Positions 46,020 to 58,422 are shown, counted from the first letter of the stretch. The stretch: DNA of 64,000 nucleotides from Tanypteryx hageni (GCA_028673005.1 CM054113.1:171013837-171077836), one strand, 5' to 3'. The notes: generated by a model not told the origin, from the sequence alone. Made by a program: numbers and translations.

Positions 46020-47014
46020 TTGTTTTACATAGGAAGTCTCAATTCAATCGTGCAGAGATGTTTTCTTTAATACATTAAAATATCTTAAATTGTGATATCG
46101 GTGCGAGGTTTATACTGTTCTAAGGGGAAAAGAATGTAGATTTTAATTCTTATCACAGATTTTTTATAATTGATCGTATTTTCTTGAATTTATACTAAAA
46201 CATTACGTTTTTGCGTTTTAAATCGCATTTTATCGGATTGTTGCCATGGAGACGATTATTACCGAACTCGGCTTGAGCATAGACGAGTGAACAAATGGGT
46301 TATTTTCTTTTTCTCTCGGATACTCTTCTTCATTGGACAGTTTATTCATACATATACATATATTGGCATATAAACAGTAACATTTATTAAATACGGTTAT
46401 TTTAAAAAATACATGCAAAATATGTCAGAAAGAGATTTTGACATTGTTTTTAGTGTGAAACCTGATAATGCTCTATTAATTTGTTTTCCAATTTTTCTCT
46501 ATCATTGATAAACTATGAACTACAAGTAGTATTTATGGTATGAGAATTCCTTGGAATGGCTAACACATACTGAAAATTTTCCTGTCAATATAAGTAATCA
46601 ATTCGGTTTAGACTTCTTGTTTTGTTCATTAAATGGGAGAATAAACAGCTTTCACGCTGTCGGAAGCGTGGAAAACTGGCGTTCAATGCCTGGATACAAT
46701 ATCGCATCGATGTACTCGATAGCAGTCATAAGCAAAGACAGCATTTCGCCATAACGACGCAGCAGAGGTGAAAATTTCTCGCATGACATGAGAAATCACG
46801 AATTCGAATCAATTTCACGACTTACACGATGAACATGTTTGTGCTGTTCTAATGCGAGATGCCTTAAATAACGACCTATCTCTCTAAAAGGCTAATCGGT
46901 ATTAATTAGCGTAATAGACGAGGTCGTAACGAGCACTTCAACGCCACGCAGCGCGTTAAATTAAGCTTCGCATACTCCAACCGACTTTAAAAAACGAACG
47001 AGGGTGGATGGATC
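46020..47014. other. AT-rich, no feature
   Basis: Nothing recognised. Confidence 0.4.
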
Positions 47015-47370
47015 AAGTAACCAGAATTGAGCTACATTTTCCAAATTTATTGCTTGAATTTAATAAAACTAACGTAGTACATAGTGACATAGGTATATTA
47101 TTTTTCAACATAGCCACCAAGTTTGTCCAAGAAATTTTTCCCAGCTCAATGGAAGATTGTCTAACGCTTTTGTAATGGAAGGTTGTGTCCTGCGATGCAA
47201 TCCACTCTGTGGCGGCTGTTAAAACACCGCCGTCACACGTGAAAAGTTGGTCTCCGGAATGCTTTTTTATGGTCCGAATGGAACAAAACACACATAACAG
47301 ACGCTTTTCACAATTTTTTGTTTCGACAATCGTATAAATTGAAATTACGGGAACAAAATTCTGGTTACTT
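47015..47370 (-). mobile_element. Deletion derivative of a mariner-like element
   Basis: AAGTAACCAGAATT occurs at 47015 and inverted at 47370. On the minus strand the part next to the left end reads LPLSWEKFL then, with a shift, DKLGGYVEK, the usual mariner transposase C-terminus. The rest of the gene is gone. No clear TA on either side. Confidence 0.55.
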
Positions 47371-48420
47371 ATTGACCTCACTCCTCGTACATGCGCTTAA
47401 TGAAAAATATCAAGTACAATCGATGAAAAATTTTTAAATGACCTTCTAAGATACATTTTATTTAAGTAACGTACAAATAAATCAGCTCTTTAATTTAAAT
47501 ATTAAATATTTATTCAAAATATGCATTAGTTGATTAAAAAATTGAATGTCAAATTGATAGAACCGAACAGACGAAGTAGAGAGCTGGGGTGGGTTTTATT
47601 AACGATTAATAGCTTTGTAACTTTGCATTTCATTACAAATTATTTTTTATTGTAGTCGATCATGTACCAAGTTTTTGTTTCGAAACTTCAAAATTTCCAA
47701 AAATGCTTTCCGCTATAGCATAAACTTGTATTCGTTTTCACTACCGTTTCTAGGATTCCTTCATGAATAAGAATAAAACAGAAGACACTGAATATTCCAA
47801 TTTATCAAAATAGACCTTTTGCAATTCTTATCAAGGTTATCAAATATATATCCGCTGTAGGTATATTCGATGGGAGAGATAATACACAATAAAGTACACA
47901 TTTTTAAAGCATCCCTTAACGCATTATTCTCTAAAAAGAGAAAGCCACGAGTTTTACTGCTACTTGAATTAAGATCTGCGTCAATATTTGACGTGATGAA
48001 AACATCTCGCTAGTGTATGTGCGTTCGTTTAACATTACGTTTGCTTCCTTAAAAGAAATTTGTGCCCAGGGACAAGTGCGTCGTTTTCCCCAACGACAGC
48101 ACGGCACAGTCCCTAAGAGTTTGATTGCTAATTCCCCCGATTATCGCTTCGATTCCGAGAACCAATGCCGCATCTCCAGATGGGACGCCGAGGACCTTCG
48201 TGCAACACATTAATGCAAATGTCTAGAACGATATGCATAAAACGGCCGATTTATTATTACGATGTTTGCCAGGAAATATTATCGACTCTATCGCAAAGCA
48301 TAACTGCTACTATTCCCAAAACACTTAAACAACATGCTCAAGTATGTAAAAGAGTCAAGGAATGTTTATTGCCCTACAAAAATAAGTATAAAGAATGAGA
48401 GAGCGTGTAAACTATTGCAG
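47371..48420. other. No feature seen
   Basis: AT-rich to 48000, then mixed composition; no gene or repeat recognised. Confidence 0.35.
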
Positions 48421-48960
48421 GCTTTGTTAGAGGGGTGCTTAGAGTGCCTGTCAGCCAATGTCGTGGGTTCGAATCCTGCCGAGATTGGAAAGGTGTACTT
48501 CATGTCGGAGTACACAGAGTTTCCAAATGCGTTCTTTGAGATTTCACAATGTTCTCTATATCTTTCGCTCAGATGAGTATTTAGCGAGAAGCTAGCGAGG
48601 TACGTTGTAAAATACATGTAAGTCCTTATGTAAAGTTGTCATTATTGTCCGATTTTAACCAAAATTGGAATCGGTCAACCAATTTTAGTAAAACTCCTTA
48701 ATACCAAATTTCATCAAAATACGTATGGCGGTTCCCGAGTTGAAACAGAGGAACACTGTAAACTACATGTAGTTCTCCATGTAAAGTAGTCGTAATTGTT
48801 GTCCGATTTTAACCGAAATTGGAATCCGTCAACCAATTTTTGTAAAACTCCTTAATATCAAATTTCATCAAAATACGTCCAGCGGTTCCCGAGTTTTAAC
48901 ATGCGGACGGATGGACGGACGGAAACGACCTCCCCTATTTGCGTTCACTTCGTGTACTTC
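48421..48960 (+). mobile_element. tRNA-derived SINE with a duplicated body
   Basis: The head has GTGCTTAGAGTGCC (A-box-like, D-arm shortened) and a perfect B box GGTTCGAATCC at 48466-48476. A strong hairpin follows (TTGGAAAGGTGTAC with GTACACAGAGTTTCCAA, 48486-48532). The body has two copies of a unit of about 154 bp (from about 48605 and 48759), sharing TTGTCCGATTTTAACC and TTTCATCAAAATACG, and ends in GGACGGACGGA repeats. The damaged acceptor-stem and D-arm exclude a functional tRNA. Confidence 0.7.
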
Positions 48961-49387
48961 GTACAAAGAACGCATAATAATCTTTATCGTCGTCATTACA
49001 CTCACTGTAACCCCTTTTTTATGAGGTATTTTAAAGACATAAATGAAGTCGGAAGCTGTTTCGATATACTTCTATCGCCACTTTCAAAATCTTGCGATAC
49101 CTACTATGTCCGCAATGTATGCAATTATTCAGGTTGTGAGTGTGGCTTTAACTATATATTCATATAAATTGCTAAGTGGGAAAAGAAAGCATAACTAGCT
49201 TACGTAGGCAGTCACAATGTTAATTTCCGTTGCCTTTCTCTGGGATGATATATATTTATAAAAAATCAACAGAAAATAAGATAAACGCTCGAAAAACTTG
49301 ACTCGTTATTGTTTCATAGTGTATTTTTTTATCAAGTTATTATTGAAAAATAAATCGCTGATATTTCATACAAACGTTAGTAAAATA

Positions 49388-49571
49388 CAGTCAGATCCCG
49401 ATTTAGCGTCCCCTATATAGTGCCACCCCGCCTACCGCCCATGAATAGTCGCGATCAGAACTTCCATCTTATGATTATATAGAGGAAGCATATATCTCTA
49501 AGTATTACCACCCCCGCCTTAGCGCTATGTCAGTAATGGAGAAACGGTGTCGCTAAATCGGGGTATGACTG
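49388..49571. mobile_element. Tigger-type MITE (184 bp)
   Basis: Ends CAGTCAGATCCCGATTTAGC and, reverse-complemented, CAGTCATACCCCGATTTAGC, with TA on both sides (49386-49387, 49572-49573). No coding capacity. Confidence 0.88.
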
Positions 49572-49573
49572 TA

Positions 49574-50554
49574 GTCTCCATAATAAATATGACTAATAAA
49601 TATAGAGAAATTAAAAAAATCATGATTAGTAGCAAACGATACATCTATCGAGTAACTTCCTTTCTCGCATCTATAATTTATTGCTTCTAGCTTTTGTAAT
49701 TGATTTTATATCTTACTAGTAATAAATTGCAAAATTGGGATATTTCATTATCTGTTAAGGGAAAAATTTTTAAAATAAAAAAAATCGTTCTAATGTAAAA
49801 AATACAACTCTTCACTTTATTTCCCGAATTACTGAACGGTTTTTTAAACGCCTTCATCATCTATCTCGGTTGTAAATAATAAAGTCGGATGGGATTTTAG
49901 AATTAGAAATTCACGCGAAGATACGCAGTACATATATTTGTTTGCTGTCACATGGACATCGGCAAACATTACCGCTCAAAAATCTTGGACGGGCGACGCC
50001 TTGAATGTCGAACGGCATCTTCCACATTCGACAGGTTCGCATCCCGCTGCCCTTCCACCGCGCATCAACTCGCCCCGCGCTCACTTTTATCGCTTAACAC
50101 CATCGCCTCCTTCGTCACCGCCGCCGTATCAACATCCACATCCTCCGAGCACGTGATAAATGCGAAATAGGATGCGCCTAGCGCGCACAATGCCCCGGAC
50201 ACTCGCGGGATTGCGTAGACGCGGTTTTTAACGCTTTTGTGTTTTCTCCTCTTCCCTCCGATGCGTCAAGACTTCTTCCACCAACATCGCCGTCTCTAAA
50301 ACGCCCCCGCACGCCTCTCACTCGATCGCTACCCGCGAGTCAGACCGTCTACCAATAAAATTCGACCAATTCCCACCCACGTATCAATATTCTCTCGGAG
50401 AGGGCGACAGAGAGGGAGGGAGGGAGAATGTGGGAGAGGGAAGGATGGCGAGAGAGATATAGATGTCTTTATTTGAGTAAGAGTGAGGCTTGTTAACCCG
50501 TCTCACGTCTAATTATACCCATTCGACAAATATTTTACAAATTACCACAAAGGG
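49574..50554. other. Unassigned; CpG-rich patch 49.94-50.46 kb
   Basis: AT-rich to 49900; 49940-50400 is CpG-rich with no defensible exon, ending in a GAGAGGGA-type purine tract (50395-50460). Confidence 0.35.
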
Positions 50555-50950
50555 TATTACCGTTTTTTCCCCGATTGTAGGGCGACCTGGAATATAAGGC
50601 GACCCCCTCTTTCAGAAGCCACGCTGAATAAAAATATTTCCTGGTTATTGAACTAAATTTTTATTTTAAAACACCTGATCGGTTGCACTTAATTTCCAGT
50701 GTAAATATACTTATATGCGATAAGATTAATGAATAATCATGATAAAATATGTACATTTGTTGGCTTTCAGAGATCTACATTAAATTATTAGATTTATTTC
50801 TTAAAACGTTTAATACGGGACGGATACATAAGCGCTGGCTCAAATGTAGGAGAAATTTGGCTACTGCGCGTGCAATAAGCGTAACACTGACTTCTAAGGG
50901 TGGAATAGCCTATATAACAGGGGTGGCCAGACATCTGAGTCTGCCAGTCC

Positions 50951-52333
50951 ATGCTAAGAGAAACGCAAAACGAGGAACAAGCCACTCCGGTGTTTTCCAC
51001 CAAGGGATTGGCAGAAGTAATAAAACGACTACCAAAAGGGAAAGCAACGGGGAAGGACAAAATCCCCTACGAACTAATCAAACGTCTGCCAATCTCAGCG
51101 GGAGAATACCTTATCTCGATTCTCCATGCAAGGGTAAGGATAGGGCACTATCCAAACGGATGGAAGCACGCGGAGGTTATATGCATACCCAAGACAGGAG
51201 GGAGGGTCCTGAAGGCTTCTGATTTTAGACCGATATCCCTCCTTTCCTGCCTTGGGAAGGTATGTGAAAAGATGATTCACCCAGCAATATTGACACACGC
51301 GGAAGAGCACGGTGTAATCCCCCAAAACCAATTTGGTTTCAAGGCAGGACACTCCACAACGCACCAGCTGCAAAGGGTTATAGAATTTATTACGGACGCC
51401 TTCAACAGAAACAATGTTTCTGTTGGAGTAGCATTTGATATAAGCAAGGCTTTCGACAAAGTATGGCATTTAGACCTACTGCATAAATTACTAGCAGCAA
51501 AATTCCCTTACTGGCAGGTAAAACTGATACAATCTTATATTAATGACAGGCCATTCACGGTAAAATGGAATGGTGCCATAAGCTCGACCAAGAAGATTGC
51601 AGCTGGTGTTCCACAAGGGAGTGTCCTAGGGCCACTACTGTTTTCAATTTATACAGGAGACATCCCAACAAGTGAGGGGGATTGGAACTCCACCGTTGCT
51701 CTATACGCGGACGACTGCGCAATAATAACGAGAAGCTTCCAGCCGGAAATGGCGGTGCGATATGCCACGAGGCAAACAAAAAACCTAATCGAGTACTATA
51801 AAAAATGGAGAATCGAGATAAACCCCCGGAAAACACAAGCGATCCTCTTAAAAAAAAGGATGCCGGTATGCCGAAAAATATTATAATTGAAGGTGTGGAA
51901 ATTCCCTGGGCGAAACACATTAAATACTTACGAGTAACCTTAGACGAAAAACTTTTGTTTGACGAGCATGTCAGGAAAGTAAATTTAACAGCAGCCGGGA
52001 AGAGAGCTAGACTTCCCGATTTTTAATTCGATCGACGTGTCCAGGGAATTAAAAATACACCTGTACAAAACAATGCTCAGATCGACACTTCTATACGCAG
52101 AACCAATCTGGACAGGTTTCCTAATGCAGAAATCATGGAAAGTACTAGAGATCGCGGAGAGAAAAATTTTAAGGCTTATAAACAGGACGTGGGGTCGAAA
52201 TATAGATCTACATAAAACCCTCAATATCATACCAATCAGGGAAGTCACCAAAGATTTGGCTATAAAATATCAAGCAAATCTAGAAAATAAAACAAATGAC
52301 GTTCTCCGCGATCTCGCGAAAAACAAAGTGTAA
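50951..52333 (+). pseudogene. Jockey-clade non-LTR reverse transcriptase, two frameshifts
   Basis: Reverse transcriptase of a Jockey-like LINE. The main frame (50951-51886) carries KRLPKGKATGKDKIPYELIK, ASDFRPISLLSCLGKVCEK, NQFGFKAGHSTTHQLQRV, AFDISKAFDKVWH, GVPQGSVLGPLLF and the active-site ALYADDCAI, so the catalytic Asp pair is present. A frameshift in the A-run at 51850 moves to KKKDAGMPKNIIIEGVEIPW; another near 52018 moves to VSRELKIHLYKTMLRSTLLY, and the protein ends at 52333. The endonuclease half is missing (5' truncation, the usual outcome of LINE insertion). 52334-52620 may be 3' UTR. Intact motifs suggest a fairly young copy. Confidence 0.92.
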
Positions 52334-53029
52334 GAGAGCATTGGCATCCACAGGTGAAGAGGATAGGGTCCCTCCTAAAAAGCGGCGAATATGAAATAAC
52401 ATGGATGAGGTGCCTATTAAAAGCCAATAATTTTACATTACGACGTTGAGTAAAGCCACACTGGAAGGCAACTCAGAAATTACATATACCACGGGAGGGT
52501 ATGAAACACAGGAGAGTCTGCCAGCCGCACATAGCATCCTCAAAAGCTGCACTCAAGCGAGAACCAGCAAGTACTGTGATAATGGGTTGAAAATGCAACA
52601 CAAGGAAAGAAATTAGCAAAAGACTTGTTTAATCTTTAACAATTCCGAAAAATAAGTTGCGTAGATTCGGCGAATATTTAAACATGCCTTCGGGAGATTG
52701 ACAAAATTGATACAGGGAAAAGATGGAAAACATTTCCCCGCGAGCCACACATTGGGTACAAAAGAGCCGCACTATGGCCATATCTGTTGTATAACATAGA
52801 GCAGTGGTTCCCAATCTTTTTGATTATGAGGCCCCCTTCTTAACTTAAAAAATTTCGAGGCCCCCCACATGCAATAGACTTCGGTAATTATGAAAACACA
52901 TACTAAAAAAAGAACCTTTGATAAATTCACAATTTATTCGTCAAAACAATACATTTAAAAAAATAGTACCTAATAACATAATACTGCTATATATACACCT
53001 ATATTACAATTAAGTACATAGATATATAG

Positions 53030-53235
53030 TCACTTCGCATATGTCCGAGTTTGAATGTCTGGTTGAAGCGGTGATAGTTTCAACCTTAAATATGGTTCCA
53101 CATCCAGCTTGTTTTTGTACTTGGATTTCAGCGCAACAAGCGCAGAACATCCACTTTTACAAACATATGTTGTGAGAAAAGGCATCAAGTACTTAGCAGC
53201 CTCATCAGATAGTTCTGGGTACTCAGAACGAACGT
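53030..53235 (-). pseudogene. hAT transposase C-terminus (ZBED5-like)
   Basis: The minus strand reads VRSEYPELSDEAAKYLMPF, LTTYVCKSGCSALVALKSKY and LDVEPYLRLKLSPLQPDI, ending at a stop at 53030. This is the dimerisation region of ZBED5/FAM200-type hAT transposases (E/K substitution in the usual YLCESGFS). The rest of this gene is lost. Confidence 0.85.
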
Positions 53236-53559
53236 TTGTATTATCCGGTAGTGAAACGCGATAATTTCAAAAAGTTTCATACTAAAGCAAAAGAAAAAAT
53301 TTCTTTCGTTCACAATTGGCGCGAACCGCAAAAACGGAACGAAATAAATAACGGTTTTGAGTTTCGGTTCGGGTTCCGTAGTAATATTTTTATTGGTTCT
53401 GGTTCGGTTTCATTCCGGATAGAATATCAGTTTTTTCGGTTAAGGTTTTCGGTTCGGTTCCGGTTCGATGCTCTGGGCAGAAAGGGGAGATAGGTCCCCC
53501 TCATATGTCGCCGCCCGAATGTGTCGCATCCCTTGCACCCATAGGCCGGCGGTGCCCCG

Positions 53560-53690
53560 CCAATTCGTCGCGGGCAATTCGTCGCGCGGCAATTCGTTGT
53601 ATGTCAAATTCGTCGTAATACAAATTCGTTGCAAGACAAATTCGTCTCAATACAATGTCGTCGCAAGGCAAATTCGTCGCATGGTTGGTT
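53560..53690. repeat. 16-bp tandem array, left (about 8 units)
   Basis: Units of AATTCGTCGCAAGGCA with variation (AATTCGTTGTATGTCA, AATTCGTCGTAATACA and so on). The array at 55390-55550 carries the reverse complement of the same unit. Confidence 0.9.
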
Positions 53691-53876
53691 TTTAAACATA
53701 ATAGTAATATTGAACTCTTTATAATAAAAGCATTATCGTTATTTGGTATATTTAAATTGTGGATTTAACATCGTCTATTCACGATTATGTGCGATTATTT
53801 CTTTTGTCGTAATTTGCTACAATTGGGAGTTTTTACATTGCATATTTTTCTCATTAAAGTTAAACCCTTCATAAAG

Positions 53877-55080
53877 ATGAACGTTGAATCTTCAAAAAAG
53901 AAAAAGAAAACTTATTACGATAATTATGAATGGAAAGACGAATTCTTGTTCATCATGGTAAAAGATAAATGTACGTGCTTAATTTGTCACGCAAATGTTG
54001 CGGAACCTAAAAGAGATCAAATTGAGAGACATTTTAATACAATTCATAAAAAAGTTTCTGTGATTTTCCTGCTAAATCTGAAATTAGGAAAATGAAAATG
54101 CAAGAACTTGTTTCTAACTTACAGAAGTAACAATCATTGTTCAAAGCACCCACTGTTAGGTCTATAGCCGCTACTGTTGCTTCTTTCCGTATGTCTCACA
54201 TTATTGCTAAACACAAAAAAACCTTTTGAAGATGGTGAGGTGATTAATGGCTTTCCTTGAAACTAGTGACTCATTATTTGAAAGTTACAGTAATAACAGT
54301 GCAATAATGGAAGCTACTCGAGATGTCCAGTTATCTAAAAATACTGTTACCTGAAGGATTGAGACAATGGCAAACGATACTACAAGGGTACTTCAGAAGG
54401 ACTTGTCCACTTGTGAATATTTTTCCCTGCAAATTAATGAATCAATCGATAATGCTGACACAGCAAAAATGTGTATTTGCGTGCTAATGGTTTTCAAAGA
54501 GGAATTTTTAAAATTAGTTCCATTGGAGAGGAGAACTCGAGGACAAGATAAGCTTTGTGAATAGCTTTAAAAGTAAGTTACAGGCCATAATTTTCCAATT
54601 AAAACAGAATAATTTAAATATTTAACAAAAGAAATTAATATGTGAAAATTTATTATCAACGAAGAGCGTTTTCAAGATTATAGGGAGCTGGAACCCGTTG
54701 CTACATTTTGTTTGAATCATTTTTCCATAATCGACATTGAAGAAATTTAAAGCAAAATAAAATATATGTTCAACATAGATGAAACAGACCTGGAAGATGA
54801 AATCATTATGTTGCAAAATAATATAGAGTTGAAAGCAAGGTATAACGACTCAACCTTTTGGAAACTTGTTTCAACTGACAGTTTCCGAATATAAAAAAAT
54901 ATTGAATTAATTTTGAATGCGTATTTTCAATCCACTTATTTATGTGAATCGATATTTTCAAATATGAACTTAATTAAATCAAAAACTAGAAATGCACTCA
55001 TTGTTAGTAATGAACATCTCGAAGATTGTTAACGTCTCTCTGTTTCGAGTTACATCCCCAATTACCAATCGCTAGCTTAA
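53877..55080 (+). pseudogene. hAT transposase with BED zinc finger, decayed
   Basis: Begins MNVESSKKKKKTYYDN with a BED-type finger: W, then CTCLICHANV and H...H (IERHFNTIHKK). After several stops and shifts the reading passes SLFKAPTVRS and NDTTRVLQKDLSTCEYFSLQ. It ends in the hAT dimerisation block: NDSTFWKLVSTDSF, NAYFQSTYLCESIFSNMNLI then KSKTRN and NEHLEDC, stop at 55080. A right-hand hAT terminus (GTTTGGGCACCCCTG) follows at 55302-55316; its left partner was not found. Confidence 0.88.
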
Positions 55081-55389
55081 GATATGCAGTGTAAACGTGC
55101 CCATAATCGCGGAAATCAAGATAAAATTTAAATAAATAAATTAGTCATATATTTTGTTAAATTTCAAAAATGTTAGATAATAAATGCATTTTACGGTAAA
55201 TTTGTAGTCTAATTCATTCTTACGATCCCTTTTTATATATTGAAAAAATAAGTAGCCCGTAAGACAACTACCAGGCTGAAAGTAGCTTATGATATGAAAA
55301 AGTTTGGGCACCCCTGCCATAGACTAAATATGGTGTATCGCAGGATTAATGAAGAAAAGGATTTCCTATTTTCTCAACGATTCCTGAAT

Positions 55390-55550
55390 TTGCGACAAAT
55401 ATGCCATGCGCCGAATTTTCCAAGCGACGAATTCGCCTTGCGACGAATTTGCCATGCGACGAATTTGTCTTGCGACGAATTTGCCACGCGACGAATTTGT
55501 ATTGCTACGAATTTGATACGCGACGATTTGCCTCGCGACGAATCGACATA
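55390..55550. repeat. 16-bp tandem array, right, inverted relative to 53560-53690
   Basis: About 9 units of GAATTTGCCATGCGAC. Direct TAGGCCGGCG copies lie outside both arrays (53543-53552 and 55556-55565), so the arrays could be the inverted ends of one inserted unit. An open frame across the array just translates the repeat. Confidence 0.9.
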
Positions 55551-55878
55551 GAACCTAGGCCGGCGAGGCCCTGTGGGCAGGTTTAGAGCTGAGCATAGCA
55601 GCCAAGTGCCGCATTCAAACGGCTGGTCGGGCATAGTAGTGATAGATGTGTCTGTCTCGGTGGTTTAACGAACTAATATCGAAGGTTGGACTGTTAAAAT
55701 TGTAGCGTGAATATAACGATCGAGTTTTTTTCCGAAAAGACTCGATCCTAAAAGAACAAATTTGGATCAGATTATGTTGAAATGTAAAACAACTTAAGAA
55801 ATTGAAAACAATTCATAATAAAAATTATATTTTTCTAAAATAAAAATTATTTATAATTATCTACCTTTAGATTCTAAG

Positions 55879-56122
55879 CTAGTGGTCTTAACCTTTCCGA
55901 CGCCACGGACCACTTTCAATGAAGCAGGTTTTCCGCGGACAACCAAATATCTGTAGAACCTTATAATATCATTAAAATAATATATATAATTGAGTATATT
56001 ACTACAAAAAACTTTCTCAGAATATTCGGGAATTATTCTGTTTTATTATATTGATCGATCTCTAATCAATTGAAGCGGACCACCCGACAAAATTCTCGCG
56101 GACCACAGGCTAAGAAATACTG
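55879..56122. mobile_element. hAT MITE (about 244 bp) nested in the larger hAT
   Basis: Ends CTAGTGGTCTTAACC and, reverse-complemented, CAGTATTTCTTAGCC; inner GGACCAC and CGCGGACCAC blocks mirror each other. TSD is imperfect. Confidence 0.6.
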
Positions 56123-56522
56123 TTCCAGACAAATATCGTGTCTCCCCTGGCAACCCGTCGCGCCTCCCACTTTGAGAACCTCCGCTCTACGGTAATCTAG
56201 CGAGGCGCAGAGAGAAACAAGCTCCTGCTTGGCGAGCCAAATTCGAAGATGCCTGGTTCTCAGCGGCGAAAATAACAGGAAATCAAGCGCCGATTGGAGA
56301 AGGAAGACTTGCTTCGAAGTTATGTGAATTTGCCGATTTCTAGAAATAACCTCGCGGCCCCCAGTTTGGGAATCACTGACATAGAGGACTGAATTTTAGT
56401 AGAAGTGAGAGACGGATAAGGAATAGGAGTTATCTTGGGTAGCAATTATAAGGCGAGTATGAATTTTTCTGTTAACATTTCAGAAAAAAACATCGCCTTA
56501 TATTCGAGAAAATACGGTAATA

Positions 56523-56911
56523 TAAACGTATTAGGTAGTAGGTATTAGGTAGTGGGAATAATTGTGGCACCGACGTATATAGGTAGAAATGATCGAGACG
56601 ATAAAATACGTGAGATCGATTGTAGGACGGAGCGTTATCTAGGCTCGTTCTTTCCGAGGACAATAAGAGATCACAATAGGAAATTTCGAATTGCGTTAGA
56701 CAATCTTTAGGTAGGATTTGGTGCATTGCACCCCCTGCCACCCACCAACTTGGTGAATTGCAGGGTAACATGTAGATGTAGATGTATTTACACATTATTC
56801 TAACAAAATATTAAAAACATTGGCAAAAAATATAAAACTGAAATATAAAGTTAAAAGAGAAAGAGAGTGAAATAGAAGGGTGAAATGCAGAAGGGAAGTA
56901 GTGGTATGTTC
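56523..56911. other. No feature seen
   Basis: AT-rich with a short GTAGATGTAGATGTA repeat at 56770-56790; no gene. Confidence 0.4.
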
Positions 56912-56919
56912 CCATACAC

Positions 56920-57237
56920 CAGGGGTCCCCAAACTTTTTGAGAGGAGGGCCACATAAGAATATTGAAAGTGCTAGGCGGGCCGGATCGAAAATAAAACCG
57001 TTTCAAAATCTAAAATATTTTATTCTATAATGATTACCTAAGCATACATGCATATATATAACTATAAATAAACGTAAATAAGTGCAAGAAAAAATTCTAA
57101 TGAGAACAATGCGCCTGTTTTTAAATTGGAGACACTGATTTTATGATGTTTATGATGCTTAATAAAATTTCCGCGGGCCGGATAAAACCCTTTCGCGGGC
57201 CGGATCCGGCACGCGGGTCGTAGTTTGGGGGCGCCTG
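56920..57237. mobile_element. hAT MITE (318 bp) with perfect 8-bp TSD
   Basis: CCATACAC on both sides (56912-56919, 57238-57245). Ends CAGGGGTCCCCAAACTTTTT and, reverse-complemented, CAGGCGCCCCCAAACTAC; inner GCGGGCCGGAT blocks. No coding capacity. Confidence 0.93.
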
Positions 57238-57245
57238 CCATACAC

Positions 57246-58205
57246 CATACGAGGGAAATAAAAGGGAATTTTTTGTGTGACGTCACCACGAAGTACATAT
57301 CCATTTCTCTTCCGCTTGTTTTATCTCCCTACCACCTCCTACTCCTCATCTCCTTCCTTTTTCCCATCTCCTTTCTCTTCCCCAACTCAATTTCTTCTCA
57401 AGTTCTTCTCTTTTTAATATTCGTCATCTTCAAAGGCTTTTGCTTCTCTCGAAGCTCGAACTATTTTTTTAAAATGGATTCCAAGCGCTGAAATTGAAAA
57501 ACATCGAAGCTTATAGCCTCTGCTCGAAATATACGGCGGGGGAGGTCGTTTTTTCCGCATCGCTCCGCTTCAGTCTGGATTGACACCTTGGAAAAACTTC
57601 ACGTCAACAGCCGGATCTAGGAAAAATAATCTGGCCTGGGGTATATTTTTTCTAAAGCATGACACCGTTACAATGAAACGATTATTAAAAACCTCAAATG
57701 CGTTATATGATGCATCCCTCGCGTCAGAAGTAACGAAAATTTTAAAAATATATGTGTATTTAAATTCGAGCTCTTCTAGAAGGAGAGCATTTGAACACTG
57801 ATCCTAACATCCCTAATTTATAACATAAGAAATTTAATCAAGAAATGCGTATCACACTGAACTTAACTTTTGAAAGATGAAATTAACCTCAAAACAAATA
57901 TTTAATTTTTATCGCAAAAATTTCCCAAAATGGATCAGTGATTTTAAAAGGTTAGCGGAAAAAATTCCCATCGACACATCACTAAGACACCTCTTCGCAT
58001 CCGTATGCGACAGGATACTCTTCATTGAGCGCGCCGATAACCAATAGGAGCAAAAATATGCCCGAGAATGTCCATTATCTCGGAAAATTTCTCAGAAGCT
58101 TTTAAGGGTGTGTAGTCGATACAAACAATAGAGAGAGTGGTATTGCCAATATTCGAAGATATTAATGGAAAACTAATCGAGCAAAAGAGTGATATGCATT
58201 CCTTC
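57246..58205. other. No feature seen
   Basis: A C/T-rich stretch (57300-57430) is followed by mixed sequence; no gene or repeat recognised. Confidence 0.35.
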
Positions 58206-58213
58206 GCTTTAAG

Positions 58214-58413
58214 CAGAGGTTCTCAACCTCTCTATAGTGATTAAAAAACTAAAGCTGGAACAACTGAGTTGAAGGTGGGACCGAGCCAGCTGCCTAAAAT
58301 AGTTTATGGCTGGAAATATTAAGAGAACCGATCTGAAGATACATTAATGATGGTAGTATATGGTTATATTGTGTCCTGGCGGGTGGTCTGTGAATGCGAA
58401 AAGGATAAGAGTT
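58214..58413. mobile_element. hAT MITE (200 bp), right end damaged
   Basis: Starts CAGAGGTTCTCAACCT; the right part has GGCGGGTGGTCTGTGAATGC, typical of hAT MITE interiors. Flanks GCTTTAAG (58206-58213) and GCTTTAAA (58414-58421) match 7/8. The next MITE inserted at its border. Confidence 0.65.
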
Positions 58414-58422
58414 GCTTTAAAG

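Larger units (their letters stand above)
52802..56378. mobile_element. hAT element (3.6 kb) with perfect 8-bp TSD, heavily nested
   Basis: ACATAGAG flanks both ends (52794-52801, 56379-56386). Ends CAGTGGTTCCCAATCTTT and, reverse-complemented, CAGTGATTCCCAAACTGG, then GGCCCCC/GGGGGCC blocks. It retains a transposase C-terminus (53030-53235, minus) and contains a second hAT gene, two 16-bp arrays and a MITE. Around 56150-56185 is the end of a further hAT MITE (GAGAACCTCCG). Confidence 0.9.
50557..56520. mobile_element. TIR element with TTACCGT ends, hosting a LINE and an hAT nest
   Basis: Left TTACCGTTTTTTCCCCGATT and, reverse-complemented right, TTACCGTATTTTCTCGAATA, each followed by AGGGCGA or AAGGCGA and flanked by TA (50555-50556, 56521-56522). 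The ends resemble those of 2681-4905. Nearly all of the interior is later insertions, so the original was short or has lost its gene. Confidence 0.72.

Noticed and set aside
47013..47381. 122-codon minus-strand frame as a host gene
   Set aside because: Lies within inverted termini and overlaps a mariner C-terminus in another frame.
48421..48495. Functional tRNA gene
   Set aside because: B box is perfect but D-arm is shortened and the acceptor stem does not pair; better as a SINE head.
53560..55550. Regular 16-bp spaced repeats resembling a CRISPR array
   Set aside because: Units are contiguous with no spacers, diverged, in two inverted blocks inside a eukaryotic transposon.
55294..55551. 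85-codon open frame with repeated RRICHATN-type peptides
   Set aside because: It simply translates the 16-bp tandem array (period three units = 16 codons).
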